This document shows, in pieces, positions 40,151-51,600 of a stretch of 64,000 nt of DNA. Below the pieces are notes generated by a model. That model saw only the letters and a program-made list of their open reading frames with translations, was not told the origin of the DNA and ran no database searches. The position numbers and the translations under genes are program-made. Location of the stretch: the NCBI GenBank assembly GCA_012934845.2, contig WNNJ02002311.1, positions 1-64,000 on the forward strand. Direction: 5' to 3'. The stretch's first letter is position 1, and every line of letters begins with the position of its first letter. The stretch is from Pomphorhynchus laevis (taxonomy: Eukaryota > Acanthocephala > Palaeacanthocephala > Echinorhynchida > Pomphorhynchidae).

Positions 40151-41745
40151 AAACGGTTGCTTCCCCCTAAGGATCATCCCTTCTCTGTTTATCCGTATTG
40201 ATGCATTTCGATGGTATGTACGGATTGTTGGATTGACTCGATTAAGGGTATAGATGTAAGTGAAAAGCCGGCCATTGCGAATGGATCGCCTTGGATGAAG
40301 CCCTCTTTTGATAAGATACTGCAACCTCCAAGTGAGAGATTGGATGGAGATTGATAAATGTTTTGCATAACTTGATGCAGTCAAGGGTGGGTGAATTTTA
40401 TGTTATGGATAGCAGCGGCTCTGTTTATTGAGTTAAACGCGTTGGATGCGTCGATAGCTAACAAGCAGCGATCGTTTTTTTGTGAAATGCACTGCGCAAC
40501 GTGTATATTGCGTACTCAATTCCGCTTTTTTTGGCTTGCAGCGAGTTGGCGCTTCTCGCAGACATCTTCAATGTCAGTGAGTACACGTTGTAAAATGGAT
40601 TTGCTTATGATTCGTATCGCGGTGTCACATACACCGATTGGTCTTATACCTCCATCTTTATTCTCTAGAGCTATTAGGCGGCATGCATTGAAGGCCTCTA
40701 AAAATTGCGAGGATAGCTGCTCAGTTGCCAGGCGAATCGCAAAGTCAGTCAGCGACGGTGCTAAATTTCGAGATTGCACGTCGAATTTTGTGAGCATTCG
40801 TTTACATGCGATCGCGTCAAGACCTGAGGGACCAGTGCCTCCTTTTGTGAACTTACAGGCTCTGATAATTGAGTTTTCATCTAATTTGTACAATCTGCAT
40901 GGGTTATGATCATGAGCGTTTTGGAGCTTTGCAGACAAGATGTTGTAGTTTGGAGGACAGCAGCCCGGCGGGTGAAGGTTTTGAAGTATCTGTTTTACTT
41001 GTATACTGTGTATGACGTCGATTGGTGCAAGCAACGCTGATTTTGTCACAACGTCAAGAACGGCTGAGCATGCTGAAATTTTCCGTTGTGTAATTAAGTT
41101 GCAATACGTTTTGATCCAGTCATCTGAATTTTTTCTGCAGTTGAGACGGATGCTAAGCTAGAAATATTCAGCTTCCGCGTATAGAGCTTCATAGTCTTTT
41201 TGCTGCCACAAAGCTAGTCGGCGTTCGAGCGTTTTTTGTATTAGTGACACTTTGCTCGAAGGAATTCGTTATAAGATGCATTGGGAAAAACGACAGCCAT
41301 TTTGAGAACTTCAGGATGTAGGCCAAGTTGATCAGGTGTAGGAGAATAGTAGGTGGTAAGTATCTCAATAAATTTGTGACTTGCCGTACATTTTGGCAGA
41401 TACAAGTGGTTTGATCTCCATTGTGAGATCATGATTAGAAGATACATAACTATGTGACTGCGAGAGATTTGACAAGTGGATTCGCTTGAAGTTGTTTCAC
41501 AGGGATTGAAAGGTGACATCACGATATCATTATTACTGTGAGATTGAATAGGCATTTGGGTCGATTCGGAATTTGTTCGAAGATCTCAAAACACTGCCAG
41601 GGTATGTCTGTTCGTACAATTTGGAGCATAGTAGTTAAGGCATTCTGTGTTATTTTTTGACAGCGACACCCTTTACATTTCGCGTTGACACCATTGCAGC
41701 CACAACATTTGGTAATGGAGCTTGACTTTGCAAGTGGCATATTGT
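40150..41745 (-). mobile_element. RT-like repeat family, locus 7 (most complete copy)
   Basis: Landmarks in minus-strand order: a Cys-rich N-terminal segment CCGCNGVNAKCKGCRC (41740-41640); GLHPEVLKMAVVFPNASYNE (about 41320); GGTGPSGLDAIACKRMLTKF (about 40800); LIALENKDGGIRPIGVCD (about 40660); CLLAIDASNAFNSINR (about 40425-40470), placed like RT motif A; EGFIQGDPFAMAGF (about 40260-40310), placed like motif B. It is broken and its C-terminal part (seen at loci 1, 3 and 4) is absent here. The proteins are of a widespread but, to my knowledge, unnamed invertebrate type, and RT identity rests on the DASNAFN and QGDP motifs. Confidence 0.65.
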
Positions 41746-41779
41746 TTGGCTCGAGTGTTATTTTATTGTCTTGTTTTCA

Positions 41780-43065
41780 CGATTCCATCTGAAAGTAAGT
41801 AGTTTTTGATATAGAATCAAAAGGCCGATAGAAGGCTTTATTGAGTATATCTACAAAACATGTAATAAATACGTTAGCATTCGAATAAACAAAGTTAATA
41901 ATATTAAATAGTACATCAATCTCCCAACTGGTAAAAATCTTTCATATGGGGCGGAGGACGTCTGCTGCGAGTAGGGTATCGAGTTGATGGATTTTCTGAT
42001 TTGCAGTGTTGTATTTCATCAGGAAAGATACATTTAGTCGATTCCATTTCTGTAACGAATAGTCATCACCGTGTTCCTCAGATAAAGCTTCTTCTGAACT
42101 CTCGTTTACATTAGTAGTATACTCGCGCCTAATGTTCATTTCATCAATATCGGACGCATTCGATTTTGGGCAAAGGGCAAGATGTTTCGTAGATACTCGA
42201 ATTGTTTCCTCATTGTCAAAAGATACTGTTGCATACTTAAGATTTGGGTCAATCAGCTCAACTTCCTCAACACGGCTATCATATTTTGAGCCTCGTCTGA
42301 AGTCCTTCAACAATACACGACCTTGCTCCCACAACCAATCGAGTAACGTGATTCCATAAACAGATCTTCTTCGGAATCCAAATAGTCTCTCATGAGGCGT
42401 TACATTTGTAGCAGTGCACAGGAGACTGCAGATCGAATTCAATGCAAATAGCAACACCGAGTACCACTCATCTATTTCTATGTGGTGTTCGAGCATAGCG
42501 AGCTGTACCGATTTCCAAATAGTTCCATTGAATTTCTCACATTGACCGTTGCCGCAAGGATTGTAAGGATATGTATAAGAAGAAATCACATTATTTCGGC
42601 TGAGGAAGCTGCGAGCGTCACGGGACAAGAAAACGGCGACTCTGTCAGAATGTATACTTGCGGGGGCACCAAATAGATGAAATAGTCCACGCAAACACTC
42701 GATAACAGTTGTTGCGCAAGTATCTTTATATGGCCACGCCCACGGGAAACGACTATATTCGTCTACATCTGTGAGCATATATCGGTAGGTGGAAGACACA
42801 GGAAAGGGACCTTTAAAATCAAACGAAATACGTTCCATTGGTTGAGTCGATTTTATTAATGTGGAATTTTGTGATTTCCAGAAACGAGGTTTAATTTTCG
42901 AACAAACCTTACACTTTGACGTAATATCGCGGACTTCGTTGATTTAGAAGGGGAGATTGTGGGACCGCACGTAATGTCAAAATCGTGTTTCTCCAGGATG
43001 ACACAATAAACTGTGCAATTTTTGAAGTTTAGTTGTTCGACTATGAATAGCATGGCACATATGAA
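41780..43065 (-). mobile_element. Ty3/gypsy-type LTR element fossil (integrase)
   Basis: Fossil pol end on the minus strand: integrase zinc region near 42890-43030 (HSLLCHPGETRF, CKVCSKIKPRFW), catalytic core 42838-42300 (FDFKGPFPVSSTYRYMLTDV, DEYSRFPWAWPYKD, NPCGNGQCEKFNGT) and a C-terminal region to 41942. The core is largely open, with few breaks, so it is less decayed than the copy at 36100. The gag, protease and RT parts are not attached. It ends against the LINE at 43066. Confidence 0.85.
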
Positions 43066-45715
43066 TAGCATGGTGAACCCCAGGTATTTTACTTGACTTG
43101 TGAAGGTAGGGAGTGGTTGATTAGTCAATATGGAAGAAAGAGCTGAGAGTGCTAGTCTCTTTATTTTTTACTTTGTCGTAGGAGCGCCATGAAAGACAAC
43201 CACCTGCTATTTGGAGGAATTTAAAACAAGATTGGATATGGGTAACTGATCTTTTAATCTTAAAAAGAAACGGCTGATGACAGAGATTCCATCTTTGCAC
43301 CTGCGTTCAGAGAACAGAGCTGTGGTATCATCAGCATATATCACCAAATGTTGATCGCGTTTAAAATTTTTGTCTAGTTCAATAGAAGCAGCAAGATATA
43401 AGATTTGAGGAAGTGGGATCATTGAGGCACACCCGTAATAGGGTAGAATTGACATGCATCAGGGTCGCCTTCATATAAGAAACGCTTGGTATACAACAAT
43501 ATTTCCACCCTGTTAACAATTCTCACAGGCAACCCGAGGGACCTGAGAGAAAAGACAACGAAGGGAATAGAAATGCGGTCAAATGCAGCAGAAAATTCAA
43601 GAAAAACAGCCACAGCAAGCTGATTACTATTATCTTGACAAAATTGATGCACTTCACCTATTGCTAAATGGACCTAGCGATCTTTTACGTACCCATGAAA
43701 GTATGGTGGGATTAAATTTCGCCTACTTAGATGGTCGCAGATTTTACGCCCAAGCGAAACCTTGCTCCTGAAGTCACACCAAGTCGGGATTGGTTGGGGA
43801 TATTGAGTGGCTCCATAATTGTGTGGGGATAACGATTCCTCTAAAACTTTATCAAGGCCTATACTACCAATTTAAACCAAGGCTCTATCCTTCCAGCATA
43901 CAAACTTCCCCTTCTTGAATATCTTCCAAAAGGAAGACTGCAAAGGGTTAAGGTGAGCAATGCTCGCCTTATCCCTAATAAGCTGGAACCTATATCTAGT
44001 GCAACAGTATTCATTCGAGAATACCTGTCTGGCGGAAACCGAAAGATAGGGAAGGTGTAACATTTTAACCAGAACTTTGAGTTTTGTTGTAATGGGATTT
44101 TAAATACGATCTTTATAGGTAATCAAAAGAAACGCGGTTGCTTGCGATGAGAGGTAGGGATTAAATTCGGTCAAACTCTCATTTTCAATTCTAGGGAAGA
44201 GTTGGATAGCTGGTCACTCTGATGGGATCAAAGTGAAACCTTCTTATAAGCAACGTATATTCTTCTATCCGTCAACGAATTGGGTCATGAGAATTGGTCT
44301 GTTTTTGGCGCGACTGCTCAGTACGGATGGGTTTCAACAACGACATCTTATGAATCAGTAATATGTCGAGTAGAGAATTAGTTGTTGAGCAACGAAAAGT
44401 GGGGGACTGTGGTTTATCAATATGATAGTCGTTCCTGGCTCTGCGGAGTGCTGCATTAATCCAACGACAAGTTATGTTGTTGAAGTCACCGAGTAACATA
44501 TCATAGCCACTACCCAAAATACAGTTCAGGAGCTTACGGTTCTTGTGAATTTCCTCTTGCCTAATATAGATTTGCTATACTGATACGTTTACCGTTCTTA
44601 CAAAGTGATATAGCTAAACAAGACAGGGCTGGACAAGAATAGTTTAAAAGGAGGAATGATCTTAATGAGCATTTAGCGAGGCTTAAAAGACTTTGAGATG
44701 AAGAGGAGTGAGGAGGGGTTATGTACGGAGTAAACTGGGTGTAAATGTGCTTAGGGATAAATCGAGTAATGTCCTGGGAGAGAAGGATAGACTGCGTCTT
44801 CTTAATGACTATAACATTTGCATCTCCACCAGATAGAAGGCTAAGGGCGGAAGCACCTCCGAATTTCACTGAAGGATGTTCAGTGAAACGACTCTCGACT
44901 ACTTTGCATTGTGTTACGTCAGCTGGAGTTGGATGCCTACCTCCTAGCAGGAACCAGGAGAGAGAAAGTTTCCATTCTCACTTACAGCCCTACCGGGAGA
45001 AGACACTTGCCCACCGGCATTGTCTTCATCTCCCTTTGAGGCCAACAACTCCCAGCAGATATCATTATTTTTTGCCAACTTTGAGTTAGCCAGCCTCAGT
45101 TTTGAAAATAATCTCTTCTTAGAACGGGGGCTATCTTTTAAGAGGTAAAAATCGTCGATGAAGGAAAGCGGGACTTTTCGAATTTCGCTATCAGATGATT
45201 CGTTAAGGCTCGAATCTTGTCCTTGTACACCTGTAATCTTGCGTCAACAATTTTATATTATCGGCGTCCGTCATACAAGAACCGGCTGAATTGAACAAGC
45301 AGGCAGCGGCAAAGTGGTCCGATCTGGCCGGTACCCACAATGCCTTAACTTGTATTCTTTGAAGATAGAACATCTTCTAGATCAGGCTTGGTGCTGACCA
45401 CCGCAATTGAAACATAGAGGGTGGAGAGCACATTTCCCCTCATAGAGTCAGAAGAGATGCAAACCCCACATTTACGGGGTTTAGTGCAGTTCGAGGACCA
45501 GTGTTCCCAAAGGTGGCACCCATTGCAATGGGGTATGTTAAGTCGTCAGCGTCTTTATGTGTAAAAGAAAGGTTGTGCCCCCAGAAGGAATTACATTTAA
45601 TTTTAGTCAGGCATTCTGACTGGTTAACTGCGGTAGAACAGAATGCTACTTCTATAGGCCGGCCTTTCTTGCGCAAGATGAGGCGAATATTGTGAATTCT
45701 GTACTCAGATGTGAG
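43066..45715 (-). mobile_element. Jockey/I-like LINE, copy B (degenerate)
   Basis: Second copy of the family at 11095-14840, about 85-90 percent alike by eye. RT pieces 43652-43419 (SAAFDRISIPFVVFSLRSLG) and 43455-43207 (LVIYADDTTALFSERRCKDG), linker 44063-43872, endonuclease 44869-44272 (MLLGDFNNITCRW). ORF1 knuckle region 45676-45210 is decayed, with one Cys knuckle reduced. It is truncated at its 3' end at about 43066, in the thumb region, where the gypsy fossil begins. Many frame breaks. Confidence 0.85.
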
Positions 45716-45815
45716 AGCTCTTAAATCATATAGATTGAGCTCTTATAGCTCTTAAATCATATAGCTCTTAAATCATATAGAGCTCTTAAATCATATAATA
45801 GAGCTCTTATTATAA
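45716..45815. repeat. short tandem repeat (AGCTCTTAAATCATAT)n
   Basis: Four to five copies of an imperfect 16-22 base unit between the LINE ORF1 remnant and the Penelope-like element. Confidence 0.85.
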
Positions 45816-45849
45816 TTATAATAAAGAATTAAAATCAATATGTAACGAT

Positions 45850-47811
45850 AATATTAGAAACATAATGGAAACAGAATGCAATTGTAAAAGTCTTAGTTTT
45901 GATAAAATAAATGAACATATATGTACCCATAATCTAGAATTAATTGAAAATTGTGAATTAAGAAAGCTGCTATCAAAAGGGTATAAATATAGATTAAATA
46001 ATAACAACGACAAAAATAAAATTTACAGTTCGTTATATAATAACTTAAATGATTACTTTAGTAAGCTGATTAATAGTGAAAGCTCGAATATATCTAAGAT
46101 AAAAATTTGGAAAGATTATATATTTGATAAAATTAAAAATAAAATGAAAATAACAAACAATTATAAAAGAAAGATAAAATTAATAAAGATATGTATAAAG
46201 AACTTACTAAATTAAAGGATAACTCAATAATAACAACTATTAATAAAGCTAGTAATAACTTTGTCTTCATATGCAAAAAGCTTTATTATGATATACTAAT
46301 GAAAGAGGTTAATTCTAATGATTTAAATGCAAATCCAACATATGAACGTAGTGAGTTGAGTTTAGAAACAATTATTACAAGTCACTGTTCTATAATGGAT
46401 AAAAAGGGTATAAGAGTTGAATTAAATAATAAAACTATACCTATATTATATTGCAATCCAAAATTACATAAAAATCCAATAAAACCTAGGTTCATATGTA
46501 GTGCGTTTAAATGTACATTAAAACCACTTTCTGTCTATATGAATAAAATACTTAAAGTAATTAAAGCACATTTTAAAAAAATATTGCAAGGTAATCGAAA
46601 TTAATACTGGTATAAAACACTATTTCAGTATTAATTCTACAAAAGAATTTTTAGAAAAGACAAAAGGAATAAATTTTCAAAATATAAATACATACGATTT
46701 TAGTACGCTTTATACAAATCTAGATTTAGTAGATATTAAAGAAGCGTTAGTAAAATTAATTAATCTTATATTCGGAACAATATATACATATATATGTTAT
46801 AATAATTATAACGCCTATCTAACAAAAATTAAACCATCAAATAAATATAAATATATGGATAAAATTGAATTAATAGAATCCTTAAATATTTTGATAAATC
46901 AAAATTATGATAAATCAAAATTATACTAAATCTAAACAATATAAATATATGAGATATGTTTCGATACATTGATGATATATGTGTATTTGATTCTAATAAT
47001 TTTTATTCAATTAGTGAGCACATTTATCCAGAAAGCCTTATTCTTAACAAAACCAATATTAATGATAAAGAAGGTGTATATCTAGATATGAACATTAAAT
47101 TAACATTAACTAAAACTACTATTAATTTATATCGTAAAGATGACATATTTAAATTTACAAGAAACATATTTTTGCATGAGCATTCATGCATACCATATAA
47201 TATAAAATATAAATCTAAGCAATATAAAAAACTAAATATATATAAAAACTAAATCTATATATAAAAACTAAATCCAATATATAAAAACCAAAAACCAATA
47301 TATAAAAACTAAATCTAAACAATATAAATATATGAAATATGTTTCGATACATTGATGATATATGTGTATTTAATTCAAATAATTTTTATTCAATTAGTGA
47401 GCACATTTATCCAGAAAGCCTTATTCTTAACAAAACTAATATTAATGATAAAAAGGTGTATATCTAGATATGAACATTAAATTAATATTAACTAAAACTA
47501 CTGTTAATTTATATCGTAAAGATGACATATTTAAATTTACAAGAAACATATTTTTGCATGAGCATTCATGCATACCATATAATATAAAATATAATACATT
47601 AAATAATGAAATTTTAAGAATTGCAACAATATGTAATGATATTGGCTTTCTTCAAAATCATTTAAATAATTTAATAGATACATATTTTAAACTAGGTTAC
47701 TATAAAAATAACATCAAGCAGAAAATAGTAAAATATATAAATCAACACAATAATATAAAAAATAAATTTAAACTCTTAAGTGGCAAATTTTTATGGATGG
47801 ATAATAAATAA
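45850..47811 (+). mobile_element. Penelope-like element, internally deleted and partly duplicated
   Basis: Very AT-rich plus-strand element. N-terminal region 45865-46215 (CTHNLELIENCELRKLLSKG). RT fingers and palm 46191-46604 (IPILYCNPKLHKNPIKPRFI) and 46690-46760 (YDFSTLYTNLDLVDIKEALV). Motif C 46956 onward (FRYIDDICVFDSNNF, then YLDMNIKLTLTKTTINLYRK). The RT segment normally carrying IPMGTNCAPLLANLFL is missing between about 46790 and 46944. Motif C and its surroundings occur twice (46944-47215 and 47325-47590). The C-terminal helical part ends at 47811 with no GIY-YIG nuclease after it, so it is either an endonuclease-lacking type or 3' truncated. The style matches Penelope-like RTs from invertebrates. 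Confidence 0.85.
46944..47592 (+). repeat. direct duplication inside the Penelope-like element
   Basis: 46944-47215 and 47325-47592 share a long near-identical block beginning TATGTTTCGATACATTGATG. Between them are five or six copies of a unit near TATATAAAAACTAAATC(C/T). Penelope-like elements often occur as partial tandem copies, and the unit here includes RT motif C and the following strand. Confidence 0.9.
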
Positions 47812-47844
47812 TATACTTTGTATTAGAATAAGATACTAGATAAT

Positions 47845-48170
47845 TATTTCAGAGGAAATACATCATTAGCATGTATTTAGCCCCGCTGCTATGTTGGGTA
47901 GAGGAGTTAGGGGCCGAAACCTGATAGCATAGCAGTTCCTCCTGATGACCTCTAATTCTTATTCTGATACACCGTCTGTTATTTATTAGTTAATTCATAA
48001 AAATGACGTTTATTTTAAATTTCATTTTTTTAACTTGATTTAAATTATAGAAAATCTAAAAACAATTATCAATTTTATTATTTAATTATTAAATTTTGAT
48101 TTAGCATTATTATGTTTTTTTTATTTTATAATTATATTAAATACGTAGACTCAGTTAGCTGATTTAATCA
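47845..48170 (+). repeat. family X short repeat, copy 1 (downstream of the Penelope-like ORF)
   Basis: Begins 34 bases after the Penelope-like stop with TCAGAGGAAATACATCATTA, carries the hammerhead-like core, and ends AAATACGTAGACTCAGTTAG. Copies without any coding sequence are at 19160-19495 and, decayed, at 17360-17925. A piece of the end is at 51960-52025. It may be the terminal repeat or 3' end of the Penelope-like element, as hammerheads are known in such terminal repeats, or an independent insertion. Confidence 0.7.
47886..47955 (+). ncRNA. hammerhead-like RNA motif in family X copy 1
   Basis: GTA 47898-47900, GAAA 47916-47919 and CTGATGA 47942-47948. Helix III is CTGCTATG 47886-47893 with CATAGCAG 47928-47935 plus TTGGG/CCTGA next to the core. 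Helix I is GAGGAG 47901-47906 with TTCCTC 47936-47941. Helix II is TTAGGGG 47907-47913 with CCTCTAA 47949-47955, with two unpaired C next to GAAA. The strand order is GUA, GAAA, CUGAUGA. Confidence is lower than for family Y because helix II is not the usual G-C closed form. Confidence 0.5.
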
Positions 48171-48189
48171 TTCGTTGCGAAGGGCGGTA

Positions 48190-48560
48190 AGTTATTAATT
48201 TTCATATTAGCCTGAATAAGTCTGTAGGTAGTCGATCCAAATTCTTTGAGATGCGATGCATGTCAAAAAATTCTTGGTACGCTCTGCCAGATCCAAAGCG
48301 CTGAAAGAAATCCAGATTTCGGAGTCTAAGTATTTTATTGAATTGAATAGAATTATCTTCTTATAAGCGTTTGTAAACTCCCTTAGGAATATATTGAAGA
48401 GATTATTACGTTCAAATGGTTGAAGAAGTCTGATTATTACCAGGTTGACCAATTTAGGCACAGGATGGAGTTCTCCCTCCGTGCTTTAGATCAAATAATT
48501 AGAAGAAATAGCACTAACTTTGCTTGCTTTTGGTGAAAAATTTGTTTCACTTGAGCTCTT
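48190..48560 (-). mobile_element. Jockey/I-like LINE fragment E (ORF1 N-terminal domain)
   Basis: 48461-48207 encodes KLVNLVIIRLLQPFERNNLF followed by NIFLREFTNAYKK, matching KAKNLMIIKLIKPIERQNLF and NVFLREFTIPLKN of copy A ORF1. Truncated at both ends, with at least one stop. Confidence 0.8.
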
Positions 48561-49794
48561 TGATCCTCCAACCATACTAATACTGCACGATAAATTTTTG
48601 CCGACGAATTATCGAAAATAATGTTTTGTTCAATAATAGATAATGCGTATTTCTGTTTTTTGATTATTAGTTAGCGCTTAAGTGAAACTTGTTTCGTTTT
48701 AAATATTGTAAGTGAATTTATAGTGTTAAACAAATAGTTTCATACCTTTCCTACATATTTCGCAAGGTTTTTTCTGTGCTGTACATATCAAGATTTAAGT
48801 GGGGAACAACTTAAATATAAAGAGTTAACAATGATGTGTTATTACAAATCCTCTTTTGATTCCTATAGCGTATTTCATTGAAAGATGACCGTATCTTTGC
48901 TCTATTGTTCAATATGGTCAATAAGCTGTTTTTACTTTTTATTATGTAAGCGTCTACACGTTGTTTTTCAAAGGTTAAACATTAACTAAAACACATTTAC
49001 GCATCATGAGCATGTCTTAAATGATCATATCCCGTTCTTAAATTATATAGTTCAACAGAATGGTAGCTGGTCGTATACATATCTACAGGCTGATTTCTCT
49101 GTGATTGTACAGTCCGCAATTTTGATAACAAGAAGTTAAATTAAACAACCAAATCCAATCCGACGTTATTCAAATGTAATGTTAGTTATATTAAGTTATT
49201 GTGCTTGAATCTAAAAATAAAAATACGTTCCACATTGATTTATAACAATAGGATAGAAAGATAGATATTTAGATATTATATATTATAAATATATATGATA
49301 TTTAGATAATAAGTGGCTCCTCTCATTTTTTTATTCTAATTCAATTAAAATAATATTTTGTTTAACATTGCTAACTATATACTTAGCTCAGTACGATTGA
49401 GCATTGAGCTTAGATCGGTACGAATTAACTTAGCTTGGTAATATTGAACTTGGCTCGGTAATTAATATTGGGTACTATTATTCTGACAAACTGCTAAAAA
49501 GTGTCTTGTATTCTACCCGCTATCTAAACGACTCAATATTGGCTACGTACTTAAAAGTATTTAGATATCTAGTGTATTAGCAACGTCTAAAATTTGAACT
49601 TAATCAAAATTTAGTTGCTCTTATTAAAAACGGATTTATTTTTATGTGGTAAATTGTTTAATTGTTTTCAATCCACCTAAAATGCTAACTAAAACGTAAA
49701 CTACATGACTGAACCCCGAACAAAATTTGACCACTACTACAATGAAATAATTTTAAACTTTTTATAGATTGAGCTAATTATTATTCATTATTCC
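48561..49794. other. intergenic DNA without recognised features
   Basis: AT-rich. 49385-49465 has several imperfect copies of (A/T)GCTCGGTA(A/C)GA or TTGAGCTTAGCT. No gene is visible. Confidence 0.4.
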
Positions 49795-51600
49795 AATACA
49801 TACCAAAGCCAAAAGGCTATTCAGGCAGAGTCCAAAAAAAAGAAGAAAAGCAAATAGTCAGTCAACGTAGCTAATTAGGGTATTCCAGTGGTAGTGTTGA
49901 ATAGCGGCATTGTTCATGTATCCATTTGTAGCATCGTAATTTAAACGTTCTCAAACTGGGGGCTGCAACGACTTCCTCAGGCAACGAATTCCACATGTTA
50001 ATTCCTCCCCTCGAGAGTCTATACACTTTTGGTAATCTGCCAAATCCAAATTTATACAAGACTCTGCTATGTCCCCGCAACTGACCTACCCGCCTAGTGA
50101 TTACATCGGTGGGATAACCCACCGCATCATTCGACATATGCCATAGACATAGTATTTCCAAGGATATGAACCTCTTACGTACCGACAACATCCCAATACG
50201 ACTTAGACGTGCGTAATAGTCAATACCACTTAAGCCAATACAGAGCCTCGATCCGCGCCTAAGAATAGACTCCAGGTCTAATAGTTCTTGCTTAGTGACA
50301 GGGAAACAAGTCTGAATACATTACTCCAAGTGTGGCCTGACGATGGAGATGAATAACATCCTGAACATACGACAGCTTTACCTGAGGAATGCATTTTTAA
50401 TACAATATAACAGCAGAGTAGCTTTATCTAGGAAGAAGTCGATGTTCAACTTTGTTTTCAAGGATCGATGGACAATAATCCCTAAATCCTTATGATGAGA
50501 CACTTCTTTTAAGACGATATCTCCAATATAGTACCTTAGAGTTTCAATAGGGCGACCTACTTGCATGAGGACACATTTATCAACATTTGATCGTAGTCCA
50601 GTAGAATCACACCACTTGATCAGAGAATTTCGATCATTTTGTAACGATACTCGATCAGCAGGACTTCTAATGATCGACCAAATCTTTAGATCGTCTGCAA
50701 AAGCTAGATGACAGCATGATAAGCGGAATAGCAGATCATTAATGAAGATTATAAAGAGCAGTGTGCCAAGGATTGATCCCTGCGGTACGCTAGAATTAAC
50801 AATCACCGAATGAGAAAACACACACACCCCACACACACAAACTCGGAAAGACCTATTCGATAGAAATTGCCTGACCCACTCACAAATATATGAATGGACT
50901 CCATAGTGATACAGTAAAGACACTATGCCGTCGTGTGGTACCCTATCAAAAGCTTTCGAAAAATCAAGGAATACTGTATGAACCTAAAACCCAGCCCCCA
51001 GAGCATCAGCCCATTTTTCACGCGCAGTTAGTAGGTTAGTAAGACATGAACGTCCGATCCTGAAACCATGTTGTTCCAACTGTCAGTAATCCAAGATGTG
51101 TCTAAGCTGTATCTGAAGAACATAGTTAAATCATTGCTCAGTACGTTCGCTAGGGATTTGACGAGGAAGGGGGCAATATTGTCTGGTCCCGGAGATGTAA
51201 ACGGATCGAGCTTCATAACCTCGTTCAACACCTCATCCACTCTGAGTGTACGAACACAACACCGATGAGCAACCGGAACATACTTCTAACTAAAGTCATG
51301 CAGTTTGTTAGAGGTCAAAGCCTGTACCAAGAAGCCATCAGCTAAATGTTGGGCGATTAGAGACGGATCGGTCAAAGTTTCAGTTGGCGTTTGGATTGAG
51401 CTAATTGTGGCGACAAGAGTTCTGTTGTTTCTTACATAAGACCAAAATCTCCTAGGATTCAAATATGCATCCCTGGCGATACTATCTTCGTACGGATAGC
51501 GTTTCTGAAATTTTAGCCGATTGCATAAGTTCCGAGAGTCGATGTAGGCACGCTTGGAAACATGATTTTTTAATTGACGTTGTCGTGACATTATTTAATT
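49795..51600 (-). mobile_element. CR1-like LINE, copy 2 (5' truncated, degenerate)
   Basis: Minus strand: 51591-51286 is the endonuclease-RT linker (FWSYVRNNRTLVATISSIQT). 51240-51028 is the RT N-terminal region (FTSPGPDNIAPFLVKSLANV). 50923-50378 is the RT core (SVPQGSILGTLLFIIFINDL, LAFADDLKIWSIIRSPADRV). 50191-49871 is the C-terminal part (GGINMWNSLPEEVVAAPSLR). A motif A segment (KAFD.VPHDG) near 50940-50970 is in a broken frame. The 3' untranslated end has a hairpin AGCC-TTTT-GGCT near 49810-49822. The endonuclease is missing. Confidence 0.85.

Noticed and set aside
36100-43065. One complete LTR retroelement spanning the region
   Set aside because: Integrase and gag-protease fossils differ in orientation and are interleaved with other elements. 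No LTR pair was identified, so they are treated as separate fossils.
45716-45815. CRISPR-like array
   Set aside because: The units are contiguous imperfect tandem repeats without spacers, in a eukaryotic genome.
47886-47955. Canonical hammerhead ribozyme (types I, II or III)
   Set aside because: All three core strands are present, but their order cannot be drawn as any planar type, here or in family Y. I therefore call it hammerhead-like only.
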